The position numbers and the translations under genes are program-made. Below are positions 18,750 through 28,474 of a stretch of 36,472 nt of DNA, one piece after another. Numbering within the stretch: the stretch's first letter is position 1; each line of letters opens with the position of its first letter. Source of the DNA: Alcaligenaceae bacterium (lineage in GTDB: Bacteria > Pseudomonadota > Gammaproteobacteria > Burkholderiales > Burkholderiaceae_B); the NCBI GenBank assembly GCA_029267315.1, contig JAJUJD010000012.1:1-36472 (forward strand), given 5' to 3'. The notes beneath the pieces are model-generated. The model was given only the letters and a program-made list of their open reading frames with translations. It was not told the DNA's origin and searched no databases.

Positions 18750-19247
18750 TTGAATTCTCACAAGACGCGTGCCACTGGGTCACGCCCATCACGATCGGGA
18801 ATAAAGAACCAGCCAGGCGCTTCTGCGTTGAACTGGCTGGCGCTGGACACGACCGGTGCCAGCCTCATAGCCACGGCGCAGACGCTCATGGAGGCAGAAC
18901 AGGTGGTGCGCAAAGCTTTACCGCCCGTACTGGCACATACCTGTCGTGTCGCCAATATGGACAGACAAAGCCTGACGCTCGCAGTTCCCGCAGCGGCACA
19001 TGCCACACGTCTCAGGCAACTGCAGCCGACCATTTTGAACGCGCTCGCCAAGCATGGCTGGAACCTTAATCGGATAGAAATCCGGGTTCAAGCGGGTCTG
19101 ATGTCCAATGCATCAAGACATCTACCCCGGGAAGTACAGCCCTTGGGGCGCAAGGCCCTGGACTGCTTCGAGGAGCTGCAAAAGAAAGTTGAGCCCGGGC
19201 CTTTGGCGGACGCCATCAACCGGCTCCTGGCGCACCACGGGCGCTGA
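18750..19247 (+). CDS. DUF721 protein, DciA-like replicative helicase loader
   Basis: The DUF721 family includes DciA, which interacts with the DnaB helicase in bacteria that lack DnaC or DnaI. It has 165 residues from a TTG start (18750-18752). The conserved core (about 30-110) is compact and basic: ALPPVLAHTCRVANM, LTLAVPAAAHATRLRQL, and NRIEIRVQ. The flanks are basic, fitting nucleic-acid contact. Proteobacterial DUF721 genes often lie between lpxC and secA, as here. TTG is not backed by a strong ribosome site and no better ATG precedes the core. Function by family only. Confidence 0.75.
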   Translation: MNSHKTRATGSRPSRSGIKNQPGASALNWLALDTTGASLIATAQTLMEAEQVVRKALPPVLAHTCRVANMDRQSLTLAVPAAAHATRLRQLQPTILNALAKHGWNLNRIEIRVQAGLMSNASRHLPREVQPLGRKALDCFEELQKKVEPGPLADAINRLLAHHGR

Positions 19248-19260
19248 ATTCTCAGCGCCC
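19239..19260. terminator. Hairpin between convergent DUF721 and lpxC genes
   Basis: Perfect 9-bp stem GGGCGCTGA/TCAGCGCCC (19239-19247, 19252-19260) with loop ATTC. The first arm contains the DUF721 stop codon. There is no T-run on either strand, so it is at best a rho-assisted or RNA-stabilising element serving both directions. Confidence 0.45.
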
Positions 19261-19283
19261 CGCCTTCATCGAGCCAATTGCCT

Positions 19284-20207
19284 TCAGGCGAACTTCCATT
19301 CGTAATCGAAGGCCTTCGGTGCGGACTCCGGAGATTCGTATGTAACGATTTCCCAGGCGTCCTGTTCAGCCAGCAGCGCGCGCGCCAGCTGATTATTGAG
19401 CCCGTGCCCTGACTTGCAGGCAACGTAATGGGCCAGCAGCGGACGACCTATAAGATAAAGGTCGCCAATGGCGTCAAGAATTTTATGTTTGACGAATTCG
19501 TCTTCAAAGCGAAGACCGTCAGAATTCAGGACGCGGTATTCATCCATGACAATGGCGTTATCAAGGCTGCCGCCCCTTGCCAAGCCGATGGAGCGCAATG
19601 CCTCGACTTCGCTGGCAAACCCGAAGGTACGTGCGCGGGCGATTGTCTTGACGTAGGAATCTTTCTCGAAATCGATCTTGGCAAAGTTGGCCGTGGAATC
19701 GATAGCCGGATGCTTGAAGTCAATCGAGAAAGACAGCGCGAAGCCGTTGTACGGTTCGAGACGCGCCCACTTGGCGTCCTTGCCCTCACCTTCTCGTACT
19801 TCAACAGGCTTAAGCACACGCAGGAATTTTTTCGGTGCAGCCTGTTCCTGCAGACCAGCACTGCGCAGCAAATAAACGAAAGTGCCCGCGCTGCCATCCA
19901 TGATGGGCACTTCTTCGGCAGTCAGGTCAATGTGCAGATTGTCGATACCCAAGCCAGCCAGAGCAGACATCAGATGCTCGACCGTGGATACCCGGACATC
20001 GCCCTTTTGCAGGACAGAAGCCAGACGCGTATTGCCAACCTGGTGGGCGCTGGCCGGTAGGTCGACAACCTCAGGCAGGTCCACACGGTGGAAAACGATT
20101 CCCGTATTCGGCGCGGCCGGGCGCAGGGTGAGTTCGACACGGCGGCCAGAATGCAGGCCGACACCCTTTGTAGAGATCGCTTTCTGAATGGTGCGTTGAC
20201 GTAGCAT
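19284..20207 (-). CDS. lpxC: UDP-3-O-acyl-N-acetylglucosamine deacetylase
   Basis: Zinc enzyme for the committed step of lipid A synthesis: it removes the acetyl group from UDP-3-O-acyl-GlcNAc in the cytoplasm. It has 307 residues, the normal length (E. coli 305). Active-site residues are in place: Glu77 and His78 in STVEHLM, His241 and Asp245 in HKILDAIGD, and His268 in SGHGLNN. It follows ftsZ as in E. coli but with a 291-base gap, a hairpin and its own promoter, so it can be expressed apart from the division genes. The ATG at 20207 has only a poor ribosome site. Confidence 0.98.
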   Translation of the reverse strand: MLRQRTIQKAISTKGVGLHSGRRVELTLRPAAPNTGIVFHRVDLPEVVDLPASAHQVGNTRLASVLQKGDVRVSTVEHLMSALAGLGIDNLHIDLTAEEVPIMDGSAGTFVYLLRSAGLQEQAAPKKFLRVLKPVEVREGEGKDAKWARLEPYNGFALSFSIDFKHPAIDSTANFAKIDFEKDSYVKTIARARTFGFASEVEALRSIGLARGGSLDNAIVMDEYRVLNSDGLRFEDEFVKHKILDAIGDLYLIGRPLLAHYVACKSGHGLNNQLARALLAEQDAWEIVTYESPESAPKAFDYEWKFA

Positions 20208-20253
20208 GAGGGATGTTAAGTGGTTGCTTAGAACGTATTGTAACCGGAGTGCG

Positions 20254-20282
20254 GGTATACCATTAATCTATATATGTTTCAA
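20254..20282 (-). promoter_or_regulatory. Sigma70-type promoter of lpxC
   Basis: On the minus strand TTGAAA (20277-20282) and TATACC (20254-20259) are separated by exactly 17 bases. The -10 lies 46 bases before the lpxC start. Both boxes are near consensus, supporting independent transcription of lpxC. Confidence 0.65.
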
Positions 20283-20391
20283 TGCGCTGCGGTGGCAGAA
20301 CCACCTTGCAGTTGGACCACGGCATTCCCCGAGAATTCGACACCATTTCAAACGAAAACGTTACAAATTATGTCTGAACAGCCATCGCCAT

Positions 20392-20421
20392 GGCGTGCTT
20401 CCCGGGGAAAGGAAGCACGCC
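20392..20421 (-). terminator. Long perfect hairpin between ftsZ and lpxC
   Basis: Perfect 11-bp stem GGCGTGCTTCC/GGAAGCACGCC (20392-20402, 20411-20421) with an 8-base loop, 78 bases past the ftsZ stop. On the minus strand no T-run follows. It may partly terminate dcw transcription, protect the ftsZ mRNA 3' end, or do both. The rest of the 291-base gap holds the lpxC promoter. Confidence 0.5.
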
Positions 20422-20498
20422 TTGGGGAGTCCGGCAGCAGCTCAGCCGCCGCCGTTCATGTGAATGGGAGCTGAGATTCCGTTAAACGCCCGGTTTCG

Positions 20499-21656
20499 TC
20501 AGTCCGCTTGCTTGCGCAGGAAGGCCGGAATGTCGTAATGCTCCATGCCAGCGCTTTCGAGCGCCCGCACCTGTGCCGAAGCCTGGCTACGCGGGTTGCG
20601 GAATACCGATGGAACATCCAGGTCGTGGGTGTCAACCGGCTGGTTGTCTGTGCCAGTTCGCAGAACTTCCTCCTTGTTATGCACCAGCTGGGGGCGCGCA
20701 TTCTGGCGACCCAGCCCCGTAGCGACAACGGTGACGCGCAGGTTTTCGCCCATGGATTCATCGTATGCCGTACCAAAGATGACGGTTGCGTCTTCAGCGG
20801 CGTAGCTGCGGATGGTTTCCATGATTTCGCGGGTTTCACGCATTTTCAGTGAACGGCTTGCCGTGATGTTCACCAGCATGCCACGCGCGCCATGCAGGTC
20901 CACACCTTCGAGCAGCGGGCAGGCAATCGCCTGTTCTGCAGCAACTCGAGCACGGTCCTGGCCGGATGCAACGGCCGTGCCCATCATGGCTTGGCCCTGC
21001 TCGCCCATGATGGTCTTCACGTCTTCGAAGTCGACGTTAACGTTACCCTCGACATTGATGATCTCCGCAATGCCGGCGCAGGCATTGTGCAGAACGTCGT
21101 CTGCAGATTTGAAGCAATCTTCCTGGGTAGCGTCTTCATCCATGAGGTCGTACAGATTTTCGTTCAGCACGACGATCAGGGAATGGACATGCTTGGTCAG
21201 TTCAGCAATGCCCTCTTCCGCCATTTTCATACGCTTTGTCCCTTCGAAAGAGAAAGGCTTGGTCACCACGCCGACCGTCAGGATCCCCAGTTCCTTGGCG
21301 ACTTCGGCCACCACGGGACTTGCACCCGTGCCTGTGCCGCCACCCATGCCGGCGGTGATGAAGACCATATGGGCACCGTTAAGTGCCGCACGGATCTCTT
21401 CGCGCGCTGTTTCCGCTGCTGCACGGCCTTGCTCGGGCTTGGCCCCAGCACCCAAACCCGTGCGGCCCAGGCGGATCTGGACGTGAGCTTCGGAAGCGGC
21501 CAAGGCCTGAGCATCAGTGTTGCAGCAGATGAACTCCACCCCTTGCACGCCGGATTTGATCATGTGGCCCACCGCATTGCCGCCAGCGCCGCCTACGCCG
21601 ACCACCTTGATCACGGTGCCGTTTGCGCTGGTGTCGAGCATTTCAAAATTCATCAT
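20499..21656 (-). CDS. ftsZ: Cell division GTPase FtsZ
   Basis: Tubulin homologue that forms the Z ring at midcell. It has 385 residues. The GTP-binding sites are visible: GVGGAGGNAV (20-29) and the tubulin signature GGGTGTG (105-111). The T7 synergy loop NVDFEDV is near 205. The C-terminal peptide YDIPAFLRKQAD should bind FtsA and ZipA-like partners. The start is an ATG-ATG pair; GGAG lies seven bases before the first, which is therefore preferred. It is separated from ftsA by 175 bases, the first real gap in the cluster, so an extra promoter is likely there. Confidence 0.98.
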   Translation of the reverse strand: MMNFEMLDTSANGTVIKVVGVGGAGGNAVGHMIKSGVQGVEFICCNTDAQALAASEAHVQIRLGRTGLGAGAKPEQGRAAAETAREEIRAALNGAHMVFITAGMGGGTGTGASPVVAEVAKELGILTVGVVTKPFSFEGTKRMKMAEEGIAELTKHVHSLIVVLNENLYDLMDEDATQEDCFKSADDVLHNACAGIAEIINVEGNVNVDFEDVKTIMGEQGQAMMGTAVASGQDRARVAAEQAIACPLLEGVDLHGARGMLVNITASRSLKMRETREIMETIRSYAAEDATVIFGTAYDESMGENLRVTVVATGLGRQNARPQLVHNKEEVLRTGTDNQPVDTHDLDVPSVFRNPRSQASAQVRALESAGMEHYDIPAFLRKQAD

Positions 21657-21791
21657 GATTGGACTCCTTCACATCTATCCATGTTCGTATAAAAGTTCAT
21701 TCCCCATTTACTGCTGACTACTGCTTTGCGGATGAGCTTCAAAATAAATGCCAGCGCGAGACTCGCATTTGATTTGAAACCCTTCCACGAA

Positions 21792-21826
21792 CGAGCCCTG
21801 AGGCTCGCCCATAGGGCCAAAGCCCT
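21792..21826 (-). repeat. Two tandem small hairpins after ftsA
   Basis: Just past the ftsA stop are two perfect inverted repeats: AGGGC/GCCCT (21813-21817, 21822-21826; loop CAAA) and CGAGCC/GGCTCG (21792-21797, 21802-21807; loop CTGA). Neither is followed by a T-run. They may modulate read-through or RNA processing between ftsA and ftsZ. The rest of the 175-base gap is AT-richer and probably holds an ftsZ promoter, though no clear -35/-10 pair was found. Confidence 0.4.
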
Positions 21827-21831
21827 AATTC

Positions 21832-23058
21832 CTAATTCATGAACCACTCCTTCATGCGCGCCAGCAGGGTGGCAAAACTGCCCTTCTGCTGCGCTACCTT
21901 GCGGCCGCGTGCACGCTGGATCCGGGCTTCTTGGAGCAAGCCCATGACAGTGGAAAACCTTGGGTTGTGCATGACGTCCGCCAGACTTCCTTCGTAGGCG
22001 GGAACGCCGATGCGGACCGGTTTCAGGAACACATCCTCGGCGAGCTCCACGATGCCGGGCAGCAAGGCGGTTCCACCTGTGAGCACCACGCCGGAAGCAA
22101 GGAGATCTTCGTAACCGGATTCGCGAATCACCTGTTGAACGAAGCCGAACAGTTCTTCTACGCGAGGTTCAATGACGGCACCCAACGCCTGACGCTTGAC
22201 GAGTCGGTTGGGGCGGTCGCCCAGTCCGGGAACTTCAATCTGCTCATCCGGGCTCACCAAGACCTGCTTGGCAATGCCGTAGCGCAGTTTGATTTCCTCA
22301 GCATCGGGAGTCGGCGTACGGAGCATGGCGGCAATATCGCTGGTGATTTGGTCGCCGGCGATCGGCACCACGGCGGTATGACGAATCGCACCATTGGTAT
22401 AGATCGCGACATCGGTCGTACCGCCTCCGATGTCCACCAGCACCACGCCCAGTTCCTTCTCATCGGAAGTCAGGCAGGCCATGCTGGAAGCGAGAGGCTG
22501 CAGCGTCAAATCCTGGACTTCCAGCCCGCAGCGACGGACGCACTTCACAATGTTCTGGGCAGCACTGACTGCCCCAGTCACGATATGTACTCGCACTTCG
22601 AGGCGCAGGCCGCTCATGCCGATGGGCTCGCGAATGTCCTCTTGAGAATCGACAATGAATTCCTGCGTAAGCACATGCAGCACTTGCTGATCGGTAGGGA
22701 TATTCACCGCTTTGGCCGTTTCAATCACGCGTGCAACATCTGCAGCAGTCACCTCTTTGTCTTTGACTGCCACCATGCCGCTGGAATTGAAGCTGCTGAT
22801 GTGGCTGCCGGCGATGCCGGTATAGACTTCGCGGATCTTGCAATCGGCCATCAGCTCGGCTTCTTCAAGCGCCCGCTGAATGGAATTGACAGTTGACTCG
22901 ATGTTGACGACCACGCCCTTGCGCATGCCGCGGGACTCGTGCTGGCCAAGTCCCAAGACCTCGAACCGTCCTTCCGGCAATATCTCGGCAACGACAGCCA
23001 CCACCTTGCTGGTGCCTATGTCGAGTGCAACGATCAAGTCCTTGATGTCACGGGTCAT
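21832..23058 (-). CDS. ftsA: Cell division protein FtsA
   Basis: Actin-fold protein that tethers FtsZ filaments to the membrane and recruits later divisome proteins. It has 408 residues, close to E. coli FtsA (420). The phosphate-1 motif ALDIGTSKVVAVVAE is at about 11-25, the phosphate-2 motif VLVDIGGGTTDVAIY is near 205-220, and TGGTALLPG follows. The C-terminal amphipathic helix (FATLLARMKEWFMN) is the membrane-targeting sequence. The start is six bases after the ftsQ stop, so the two are translationally linked. Confidence 0.97.
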   Translation of the reverse strand: MTRDIKDLIVALDIGTSKVVAVVAEILPEGRFEVLGLGQHESRGMRKGVVVNIESTVNSIQRALEEAELMADCKIREVYTGIAGSHISSFNSSGMVAVKDKEVTAADVARVIETAKAVNIPTDQQVLHVLTQEFIVDSQEDIREPIGMSGLRLEVRVHIVTGAVSAAQNIVKCVRRCGLEVQDLTLQPLASSMACLTSDEKELGVVLVDIGGGTTDVAIYTNGAIRHTAVVPIAGDQITSDIAAMLRTPTPDAEEIKLRYGIAKQVLVSPDEQIEVPGLGDRPNRLVKRQALGAVIEPRVEELFGFVQQVIRESGYEDLLASGVVLTGGTALLPGIVELAEDVFLKPVRIGVPAYEGSLADVMHNPRFSTVMGLLQEARIQRARGRKVAQQKGSFATLLARMKEWFMN

Positions 23059-23064
23059 AATCTT

Positions 23065-23859
23065 CTATTTGCTCGCTGTAGGGGTAACAGGCGCCAGAGT
23101 GATGGCGAAACCATTCGGATAACGCAGGTCGGCATGGGCGATACCGCGCCCATTCAGGTTCTGAGCCAGACGCGGCCATGCGTCGACAAAACGTTCAATT
23201 CGTGCAGCAAAGGGCAAGGCGCCCGATCGACCATGCGGGTCGGCAATATCTGCAGCCGGGTCTCGTCCCAGGGTGAGCCGCATGCCGTCGGACAGGGTCG
23301 CCTCCCAGGCGTAACGTGGGCTTAGCGTGAGCTCGCTCACACGCAGCTGGAGCGGAGCAAACCAGCGCGCCACTTCGGCGTACCGCTGCACAACTAGTCT
23401 TTCGGAATCCTCGGGCCCATTGAGCTGAGGCAGAACAGTGCCTTCAGGAAGGTCGCCCGCAAACGCCGTGAATGCCTCCCCCCAGGTATTGATCATTTGA
23501 CCTTCGTTCCACAAGGCCAGTGGCTGATGTTCCTCGACATAAATGGTCAGGGCATTCGGCCAGACGCGTTGTACTCGCGCACGCCGCACCCAAGGCGCCG
23601 TTTCAACGAGGCGCCGCGTTTGGTCCAGGTCAATGAAGAAGAAATTGCCACGCAACTTGTTGCGTATGGCTTCGTTCAGACTGGACGCTGTCACGAAACG
23701 CAGATCACTGTCCTCTTCGGCCGGCAACAGACGTAGTGCAGTGATGGAAAAATAGGGGCGCTGCGCGACCCAGACGGCCAAGCCTAGCAACAACGCGCCC
23801 ACCGCCAGCAATGCCAGCGAGTTCGCGATGAAGTTGATGAGGCGGGCGTCCTGGAACAC
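23065..23859 (-). CDS. ftsQ: Cell division protein FtsQ
   Basis: Bitopic membrane protein of the FtsQLB complex that regulates septal synthesis. It has 264 residues with a GTG start, placed one base after the ddl stop and preceded by GGGGAGA within the end of ddl. One membrane segment (about 12-30) is followed by the POTRA domain (about 36-105, with FFFIDLDQTRRLVETAPWVRRARVQRVWPNALTIYVEEHQPLA) and the beta domain ending in DLRYPNGFAI. Identity is supported by these motifs and by its place between ddl and ftsA. Confidence 0.96.
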   Translation of the reverse strand: MFQDARLINFIANSLALLAVGALLLGLAVWVAQRPYFSITALRLLPAEEDSDLRFVTASSLNEAIRNKLRGNFFFIDLDQTRRLVETAPWVRRARVQRVWPNALTIYVEEHQPLALWNEGQMINTWGEAFTAFAGDLPEGTVLPQLNGPEDSERLVVQRYAEVARWFAPLQLRVSELTLSPRYAWEATLSDGMRLTLGRDPAADIADPHGRSGALPFAARIERFVDAWPRLAQNLNGRGIAHADLRYPNGFAITLAPVTPTASK

Positions 23860-23860
23860 G

Positions 23861-24814
23861 TCAGATCTCCCCGGTATTCCGGTTGCCGCGCACTTTGCGC
23901 GACGCCGTCTTGAGTATGGCCACGCACAGCTCGCCGTAGCTCATACCGGCTGCGCGCGCGCTCATGGGAACCAGGGAGTGGGTAGTCATCCCGGGAGACG
24001 TGTTCATTTCCAGCAGCCAGGCTTTGCCGTCCTTGTCCAGCATGAAGTCTGCGCGACCCCATCCCTCGCATCCAAGTGCGCGGTACGCTTTCTCCGCCAA
24101 ACGCTGAATGTGATCGGTAAGCGGGGCATCGAGATCAGCCGGGCAAAAATACTGTGTGGCATCCGAAATGTATTTGTGCTCGTAGTCGTAGTTGCCCCCA
24201 GGCGCAACAATCTCGACCACCGGAAGCGCATGGGCTTCTGCTCCCCTGCCCAGTACGGGCACAGTGATTTCGCGGCCCTTGATGAACTGTTCGGCCAGCA
24301 CTTCTTCGTCGAAGCCGGCTGCCAACTCATAAGCAGCTTTCAGCTCAGACGCCTCGTTGACTCGGGTGATGCCAAGCGTCGAGCCTTCGTGCGGTGGTTT
24401 GATCATCAACGGCCAGCCCAGTGCACCCGCCTTGGGCAAATCTGCCACGCCGTTCAACACCACAAAACCAGGGGTGGGCAGCCCATGCTGCAGCCAGATC
24501 CGCTTGGTCATGATCTTGTCCATGGACAAGCTGGAGGCCATGGGGCCACTGCCCGTATAGGGGATGCCCAGCAGCTCAAGTGCGCCCTGAATGGTGCCGT
24601 CCTCGCCATAGCGACCGTGCAGCGCGATGAAGACGCGATCAAATCCGGCCTGTGCAAGCTCGGTCAATGACTGGCTGCCCGTGTCGAACAGATGCGCATC
24701 CACGCCCTGTTCACGCAGGGCCTGGCACACACCTTGGCCCGACATCAGTGAAACTTCCCGTTCGGCCGAGTGCCCACCATAGAGCACCCCTACCCGGCCA
24801 AAATTCCCGTTCAT
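23861..24814 (-). CDS. ddlB: D-alanine--D-alanine ligase
   Basis: ATP-grasp enzyme that joins two D-alanines for the MurF step. It has 317 residues, the usual size of DdlB (about 306-320). Family motifs are intact: [13 protein letters not shown] at the N-terminus, [19 protein letters not shown] (about 64-82) with PYTGSG, and the C-terminal [15 protein letters not shown]. No substitution pointing to D-Ala-D-Lac specificity could be judged by eye. The gene overlaps murC by four bases (ATGA). Confidence 0.97.
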   Translation of the reverse strand: MNGNFGRVGVLYGGHSAEREVSLMSGQGVCQALREQGVDAHLFDTGSQSLTELAQAGFDRVFIALHGRYGEDGTIQGALELLGIPYTGSGPMASSLSMDKIMTKRIWLQHGLPTPGFVVLNGVADLPKAGALGWPLMIKPPHEGSTLGITRVNEASELKAAYELAAGFDEEVLAEQFIKGREITVPVLGRGAEAHALPVVEIVAPGGNYDYEHKYISDATQYFCPADLDAPLTDHIQRLAEKAYRALGCEGWGRADFMLDKDGKAWLLEMNTSPGMTTHSLVPMSARAAGMSYGELCVAILKTASRKVRGNRNTGEI

Positions 24815-26217
24815 TGCATTTCTCCCAACTGGCCAGGCACTCTGCTGATGGAACCTGCACCCATGACGAGCACCACATCACCGTCTCGCACGAAGTCCTG
24901 AACGGCCTGCGGTACCTCTGCCACATCTTCCACGAATACGGGCTCCACTTTGCCTGCCACCCGCAGCGCACGCGCGAGCGCCCGTCCGTCGGCAGCCACC
25001 AGGGGCTGTTCGCCGGCCGCGTAGACCTCCGTCAGCAACACCGCATCGGCCCCGCCGATCACCTTCACAAAATCCTCGAAGCAGTCACGCGTGCGGGTAT
25101 AGCGATGTGGCTGGAACACCAGCACGATGCGTCGCTGCGGCCACGCCCCGCGAGCCGCCTCAAGCGTGGCGGCCATCTCATTCGGATGATGACCGTAGTC
25201 GTCCACGACGGTGTAGCGACCGCCGCCGTTCCGCCCCGGCACTTCGAAATCACCAACGATGCTGAAACGCCGGCCAACGCCCTTGAAGGTTTCAAGAGCA
25301 GCGGCAATTTTTTCGTCCGGCACGCCCAGCTCGGTGGCCACGGCGATTGCCGCCAACGCATTCAAGACGTTGTGGCGGCCCGGCAAATTCAGCCGAATGA
25401 AAAGCGGAGGCAGTTCCCCGGTCGCACCGTGTCGCACCACATCGAACAACATGTGGGTGTCTTCTGCCCTCAAGTTACGCGCTATGACCTGCGCCTCGGT
25501 ATCGATGGCGTAGGTGGTCACCGGACGCGACACGAATGGGATGATTTCCCGCACATTAGGGTCGTCATTGCACAAGATGGCGGAACCGTAGAACGGCAAG
25601 CGCTGGGTAAACTCCACGAACGCGCTCTTCAAACGGGCTACATCATGGCCGTAGGTGTCCATGTGGTCCACGTCGATGTTGGTGATGATGGCCATTACCG
25701 GTAGCAGATTCAGGAAGGACGCATCCGATTCATCTGCTTCCACGACGATGAACTCACCCTGACCCAGACGAGCATTGGCCCCAGCCGAATTGAGGCGGCC
25801 ACCAATAACGAAGGTAGGGTCCAGGTCACCAGCGGCCAGCACGCTTGCCACCAGGCTGGTGGTGGTGGTCTTGCCGTGGGTACCCGCAACCGCAATACCA
25901 CGCTTCAGTCGCATCAACTCGGCCAGCATGAGGGCTCGAGGCACAACGGGAATGCGGGAAGCGCGGGCAGCCAACACTTCCGGGTTATCTGCGCGAACGG
26001 CGGTAGATACGACGATCGCGCCAACACCCTTCACGTTCTCTGCGTTGTGTCCGATATGGACTTTTGCGCCCAATGATTCCAGACGCCGAGTCACGGCTGA
26101 CGCCTGCAGATCCGAGCCGCTGATGGCATAGCCCAGGTTCAGCAGGACTTCCGCAATCCCGCTCATGCCCGAGCCGCCAATACCGACAAAGTGAATACTC
26201 TGTATGCGGTGCTTCAT
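24811..26217 (-). CDS. murC: UDP-N-acetylmuramate--L-alanine ligase
   Basis: Adds L-alanine to UDP-MurNAc, the first residue of the peptide stem, in the cytoplasm. It has 468 residues, normal for MurC. The N-terminal Rossmann motif [17 protein letters not shown] (10-26) binds the UDP-sugar. The ATP loop [13 protein letters not shown] follows near 115, then [20 protein letters not shown] and the C-terminal [10 protein letters not shown]. It overlaps murG and ddl by four bases each, giving coupled translation. Confidence 0.98.
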   Translation of the reverse strand: MKHRIQSIHFVGIGGSGMSGIAEVLLNLGYAISGSDLQASAVTRRLESLGAKVHIGHNAENVKGVGAIVVSTAVRADNPEVLAARASRIPVVPRALMLAELMRLKRGIAVAGTHGKTTTTSLVASVLAAGDLDPTFVIGGRLNSAGANARLGQGEFIVVEADESDASFLNLLPVMAIITNIDVDHMDTYGHDVARLKSAFVEFTQRLPFYGSAILCNDDPNVREIIPFVSRPVTTYAIDTEAQVIARNLRAEDTHMLFDVVRHGATGELPPLFIRLNLPGRHNVLNALAAIAVATELGVPDEKIAAALETFKGVGRRFSIVGDFEVPGRNGGGRYTVVDDYGHHPNEMAATLEAARGAWPQRRIVLVFQPHRYTRTRDCFEDFVKVIGGADAVLLTEVYAAGEQPLVAADGRALARALRVAGKVEPVFVEDVAEVPQAVQDFVRDGDVVLVMGAGSISRVPGQLGEMQ

Positions 26218-27287
26218 ACCGCCCTCCTGGCCGCTTGTTCACATACGTCGGCAATCATTTGTGTCGCCGACAAGCAGGCGTGTTCGTGGGCGTGATGGGC
26301 GACTTCGGCCAATGCCGCGCGGTTCTGACCGCGTAACCAACCCGCCAGCCAATCAGCGGAAAATTCGTTCTGAGCTTGCAGCCAGGCACCGTGGCAGTCG
26401 GAGAGATAGCGGGCATTTGCGGTCTGGTGGTCGTCAATGGCGTGAGGAAGCGGCACAAATAGTGCAGCGACGCCTGCAGCAGCCACTTCGGCCACTGTCA
26501 TCGCCCCCGCCCGACAAACCACCAGGTCTGCGTCTCCCATGGCCTGAGCCATGTCATCAATAAATGGCAGGCATTGCGCGTCCACGCCATTCTCTTCATA
26601 ACGTGCTCGCAGAGTTTCGATATGCTGGACACCTGCCTGATGGGTCACCATGGGTCGCGCTTCAGGTTCCAATTGGGCCAGTGCTTGGGGCACGACTTCA
26701 TTCAGCACGGCCGCCCCCAGGCTACCGCCCACCACCAGCAGACGCAGAGGCCCTTGGCGCCGCCCATAGCGTTCGCTCGCAGGTGCCAAGGCCCGGAAGC
26801 TGTCGCGTACGGGGTTGCCCACCATCAGGGCGCCGTGCAGCGCACCGGGAAACCCTGTGAGCACCTTTCGGGCCATGCGTGCCAGCCAACGGTTGGCAGT
26901 ACCTGCGACGGCATTTTGCTCATGCACAACCAGGGGAATACCTGCCAGCTTGGCCATCAATCCACCGGGGAAGGCAACGTAGCCGCCCATGCCCAACACC
27001 ACATCCGGGCGGGCTTTGCCCAAGGCTCGACGCGCCTGCGCGCATGCGGCAAGCAGGGTGAACGGTAGTTTCGCCAGAGCCGCCACGCCCTTGCCACGCA
27101 CACCGGAAAAGCTCAAGGGCAGCATTTCGAATCCATGCTCGGGCACCAGACGCCCTTCCATGCGCTCGGGATTGCCTATCCACAGGACTTGCCAGCCTCG
27201 AGTCTTCATTTCATGTGCGACGGCCAGCCCGGGCATGATGTGCCCGCCTGTACCACCGGCCATGACGACGAGGGTACGCGTGCTCAT
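26214..27287 (-). CDS. murG: UDP-GlcNAc transferase MurG (lipid II synthase)
   Basis: GT-B glycosyltransferase at the inner face of the membrane that adds GlcNAc to lipid I, giving lipid II. It has 357 residues (E. coli 355). Motifs: [14 protein letters not shown] (11-24), the second glycine loop [15 protein letters not shown] near 186-200, and the UDP-GlcNAc site [36 protein letters not shown]. In Bordetella, MurG has been described as a scaffold for the cytoplasmic Mur enzymes. It overlaps ftsW and murC by four bases each. Confidence 0.98.
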   Translation of the reverse strand: MSTRTLVVMAGGTGGHIMPGLAVAHEMKTRGWQVLWIGNPERMEGRLVPEHGFEMLPLSFSGVRGKGVAALAKLPFTLLAACAQARRALGKARPDVVLGMGGYVAFPGGLMAKLAGIPLVVHEQNAVAGTANRWLARMARKVLTGFPGALHGALMVGNPVRDSFRALAPASERYGRRQGPLRLLVVGGSLGAAVLNEVVPQALAQLEPEARPMVTHQAGVQHIETLRARYEENGVDAQCLPFIDDMAQAMGDADLVVCRAGAMTVAEVAAAGVAALFVPLPHAIDDHQTANARYLSDCHGAWLQAQNEFSADWLAGWLRGQNRAALAEVAHHAHEHACLSATQMIADVCEQAARRAV

Positions 27288-28474
27288 GTCCGCTTCCCCC
27301 TCATTAGGTTACGTGTCTCGTGATCCACACGAAGCATCAGGGCGATAGCCACAATGTTCATGACTATCCCGGTGCCACCATAGCTCACCATGGGGAGTGT
27401 CAGGCCCTTGGTTGGCAGCAGACCAATGCACACCCCAATGTTGATGAAAGCCTGCACGCCAAACCACAATGCGACGCCCTGGGCCACCAGGCCGCTGAAC
27501 GTGCGGTCCATGGCAATGGCCTGCCTGCCAATCTCGAAGCCGCGCCAAACCACGAAGGCAAAGGCAAAGATCAATGTCGCGACCCCAACAAAACCCAGCT
27601 CTTCGCCGATAACCGCAACGATGAAGTCAGTATGCGCTTCGGGAAGGTAATGCAGTTTTTCAACACTGGAACCCAGCCCGACGCCGAACCATTCGCCCCG
27701 TCCCAAGGCAATGAGCGAATGCGAAAGCTGGTAGGCGCTGCCATAGGCATTTTCCGGGTTCCAAGGATCCAGATAAACGAACAGGCGCTCGCGCCGCCAG
27801 GGCGAAAGCCAGATAAGCGCCAGAAAGCTGCTCACCAGGCTTCCCAGCAGCAGTGTGAACAGTTTGCCGTTGATGCCGCCAATAAAGAGCAGACCGATGG
27901 CGATGGCCACGATGACCATGAAGGCGCCCAGGTCCGGCTCCAACAGCAGCAGGATGCCGACCACCGCCAGCGCGCAGCACATTGGCACAAAACCACGGAA
28001 GAAACTATGCATGTGCTGTTGCTTGCGTACGGTGTAGTCGGCGGCAAAGAGCACCACGGCGACCTTCATGAGTTCGGACGGCTGGAAATTGACAATACCC
28101 AGGGGCAGCCAGCGGCGCGCACCATTGACCTCCCGGCCGATGCCGGGAATCAGTACGATGACCAGTAACAGCACGCAGCTAAGAAAAAGCGGCATGGCCA
28201 ACTGGTCCCACACCTTCATCGGCACGGTGAGGGCAATGAGTGCTGAGACGAGCCCGATGGCGATGAAGACGCCATGACGAATCACGAAGTAAAAGCGCCC
28301 ATAGGCCTCATAACGCGGCCCATCTGCCAGGGCAATGGATGCCGAATACACCATGAGCAAGCCAAACAGCACCAGCGAAAGGCATACGATGATCAGCGTA
28401 CCGTCGAACAGCGGCATGCTGGTACGCCCAGCCCTCACGCCGCCCGAACCTCCCAGAGTGGAGAACAGGCTCAT
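27284..28474 (-). CDS. ftsW: Septal peptidoglycan glycosyltransferase FtsW
   Basis: SEDS-family polymerase that links lipid II into glycan strands at the septum with FtsI. It has 396 residues with about ten membrane helices. The N-terminal region [16 protein letters not shown] and the large periplasmic loop (about 230-290) are typical: [30 protein letters not shown] and [17 protein letters not shown], the last carrying the Asp expected to be catalytic. The C-terminal [19 protein letters not shown] is present too. It overlaps murD and murG by four bases each. Confidence 0.97.
   Translation of the reverse strand: MSLFSTLGGSGGVRAGRTSMPLFDGTLIIVCLSLVLFGLLMVYSASIALADGPRYEAYGRFYFVIRHGVFIAIGLVSALIALTVPMKVWDQLAMPLFLSCVLLLVIVLIPGIGREVNGARRWLPLGIVNFQPSELMKVAVVLFAADYTVRKQQHMHSFFRGFVPMCCALAVVGILLLLEPDLGAFMVIVAIAIGLLFIGGINGKLFTLLLGSLVSSFLALIWLSPWRRERLFVYLDPWNPENAYGSAYQLSHSLIALGRGEWFGVGLGSSVEKLHYLPEAHTDFIVAVIGEELGFVGVATLIFAFAFVVWRGFEIGRQAIAMDRTFSGLVAQGVALWFGVQAFINIGVCIGLLPTKGLTLPMVSYGGTGIVMNIVAIALMLRVDHETRNLMRGKRT

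Noticed and set aside
21931-22896. Plus-strand open frame of 321 codons opposite ftsA
   Set aside because: Antisense shadow of ftsA; rich in His, Gln and Asp as expected from reversed codons, with no recognisable domain.
24652-25704. Long plus-strand open frame of 350 codons opposite ddl and murC
   Set aside because: It lies wholly antisense to two certain genes, has no family motifs and a composition typical of the reverse complement of GC-rich coding DNA.
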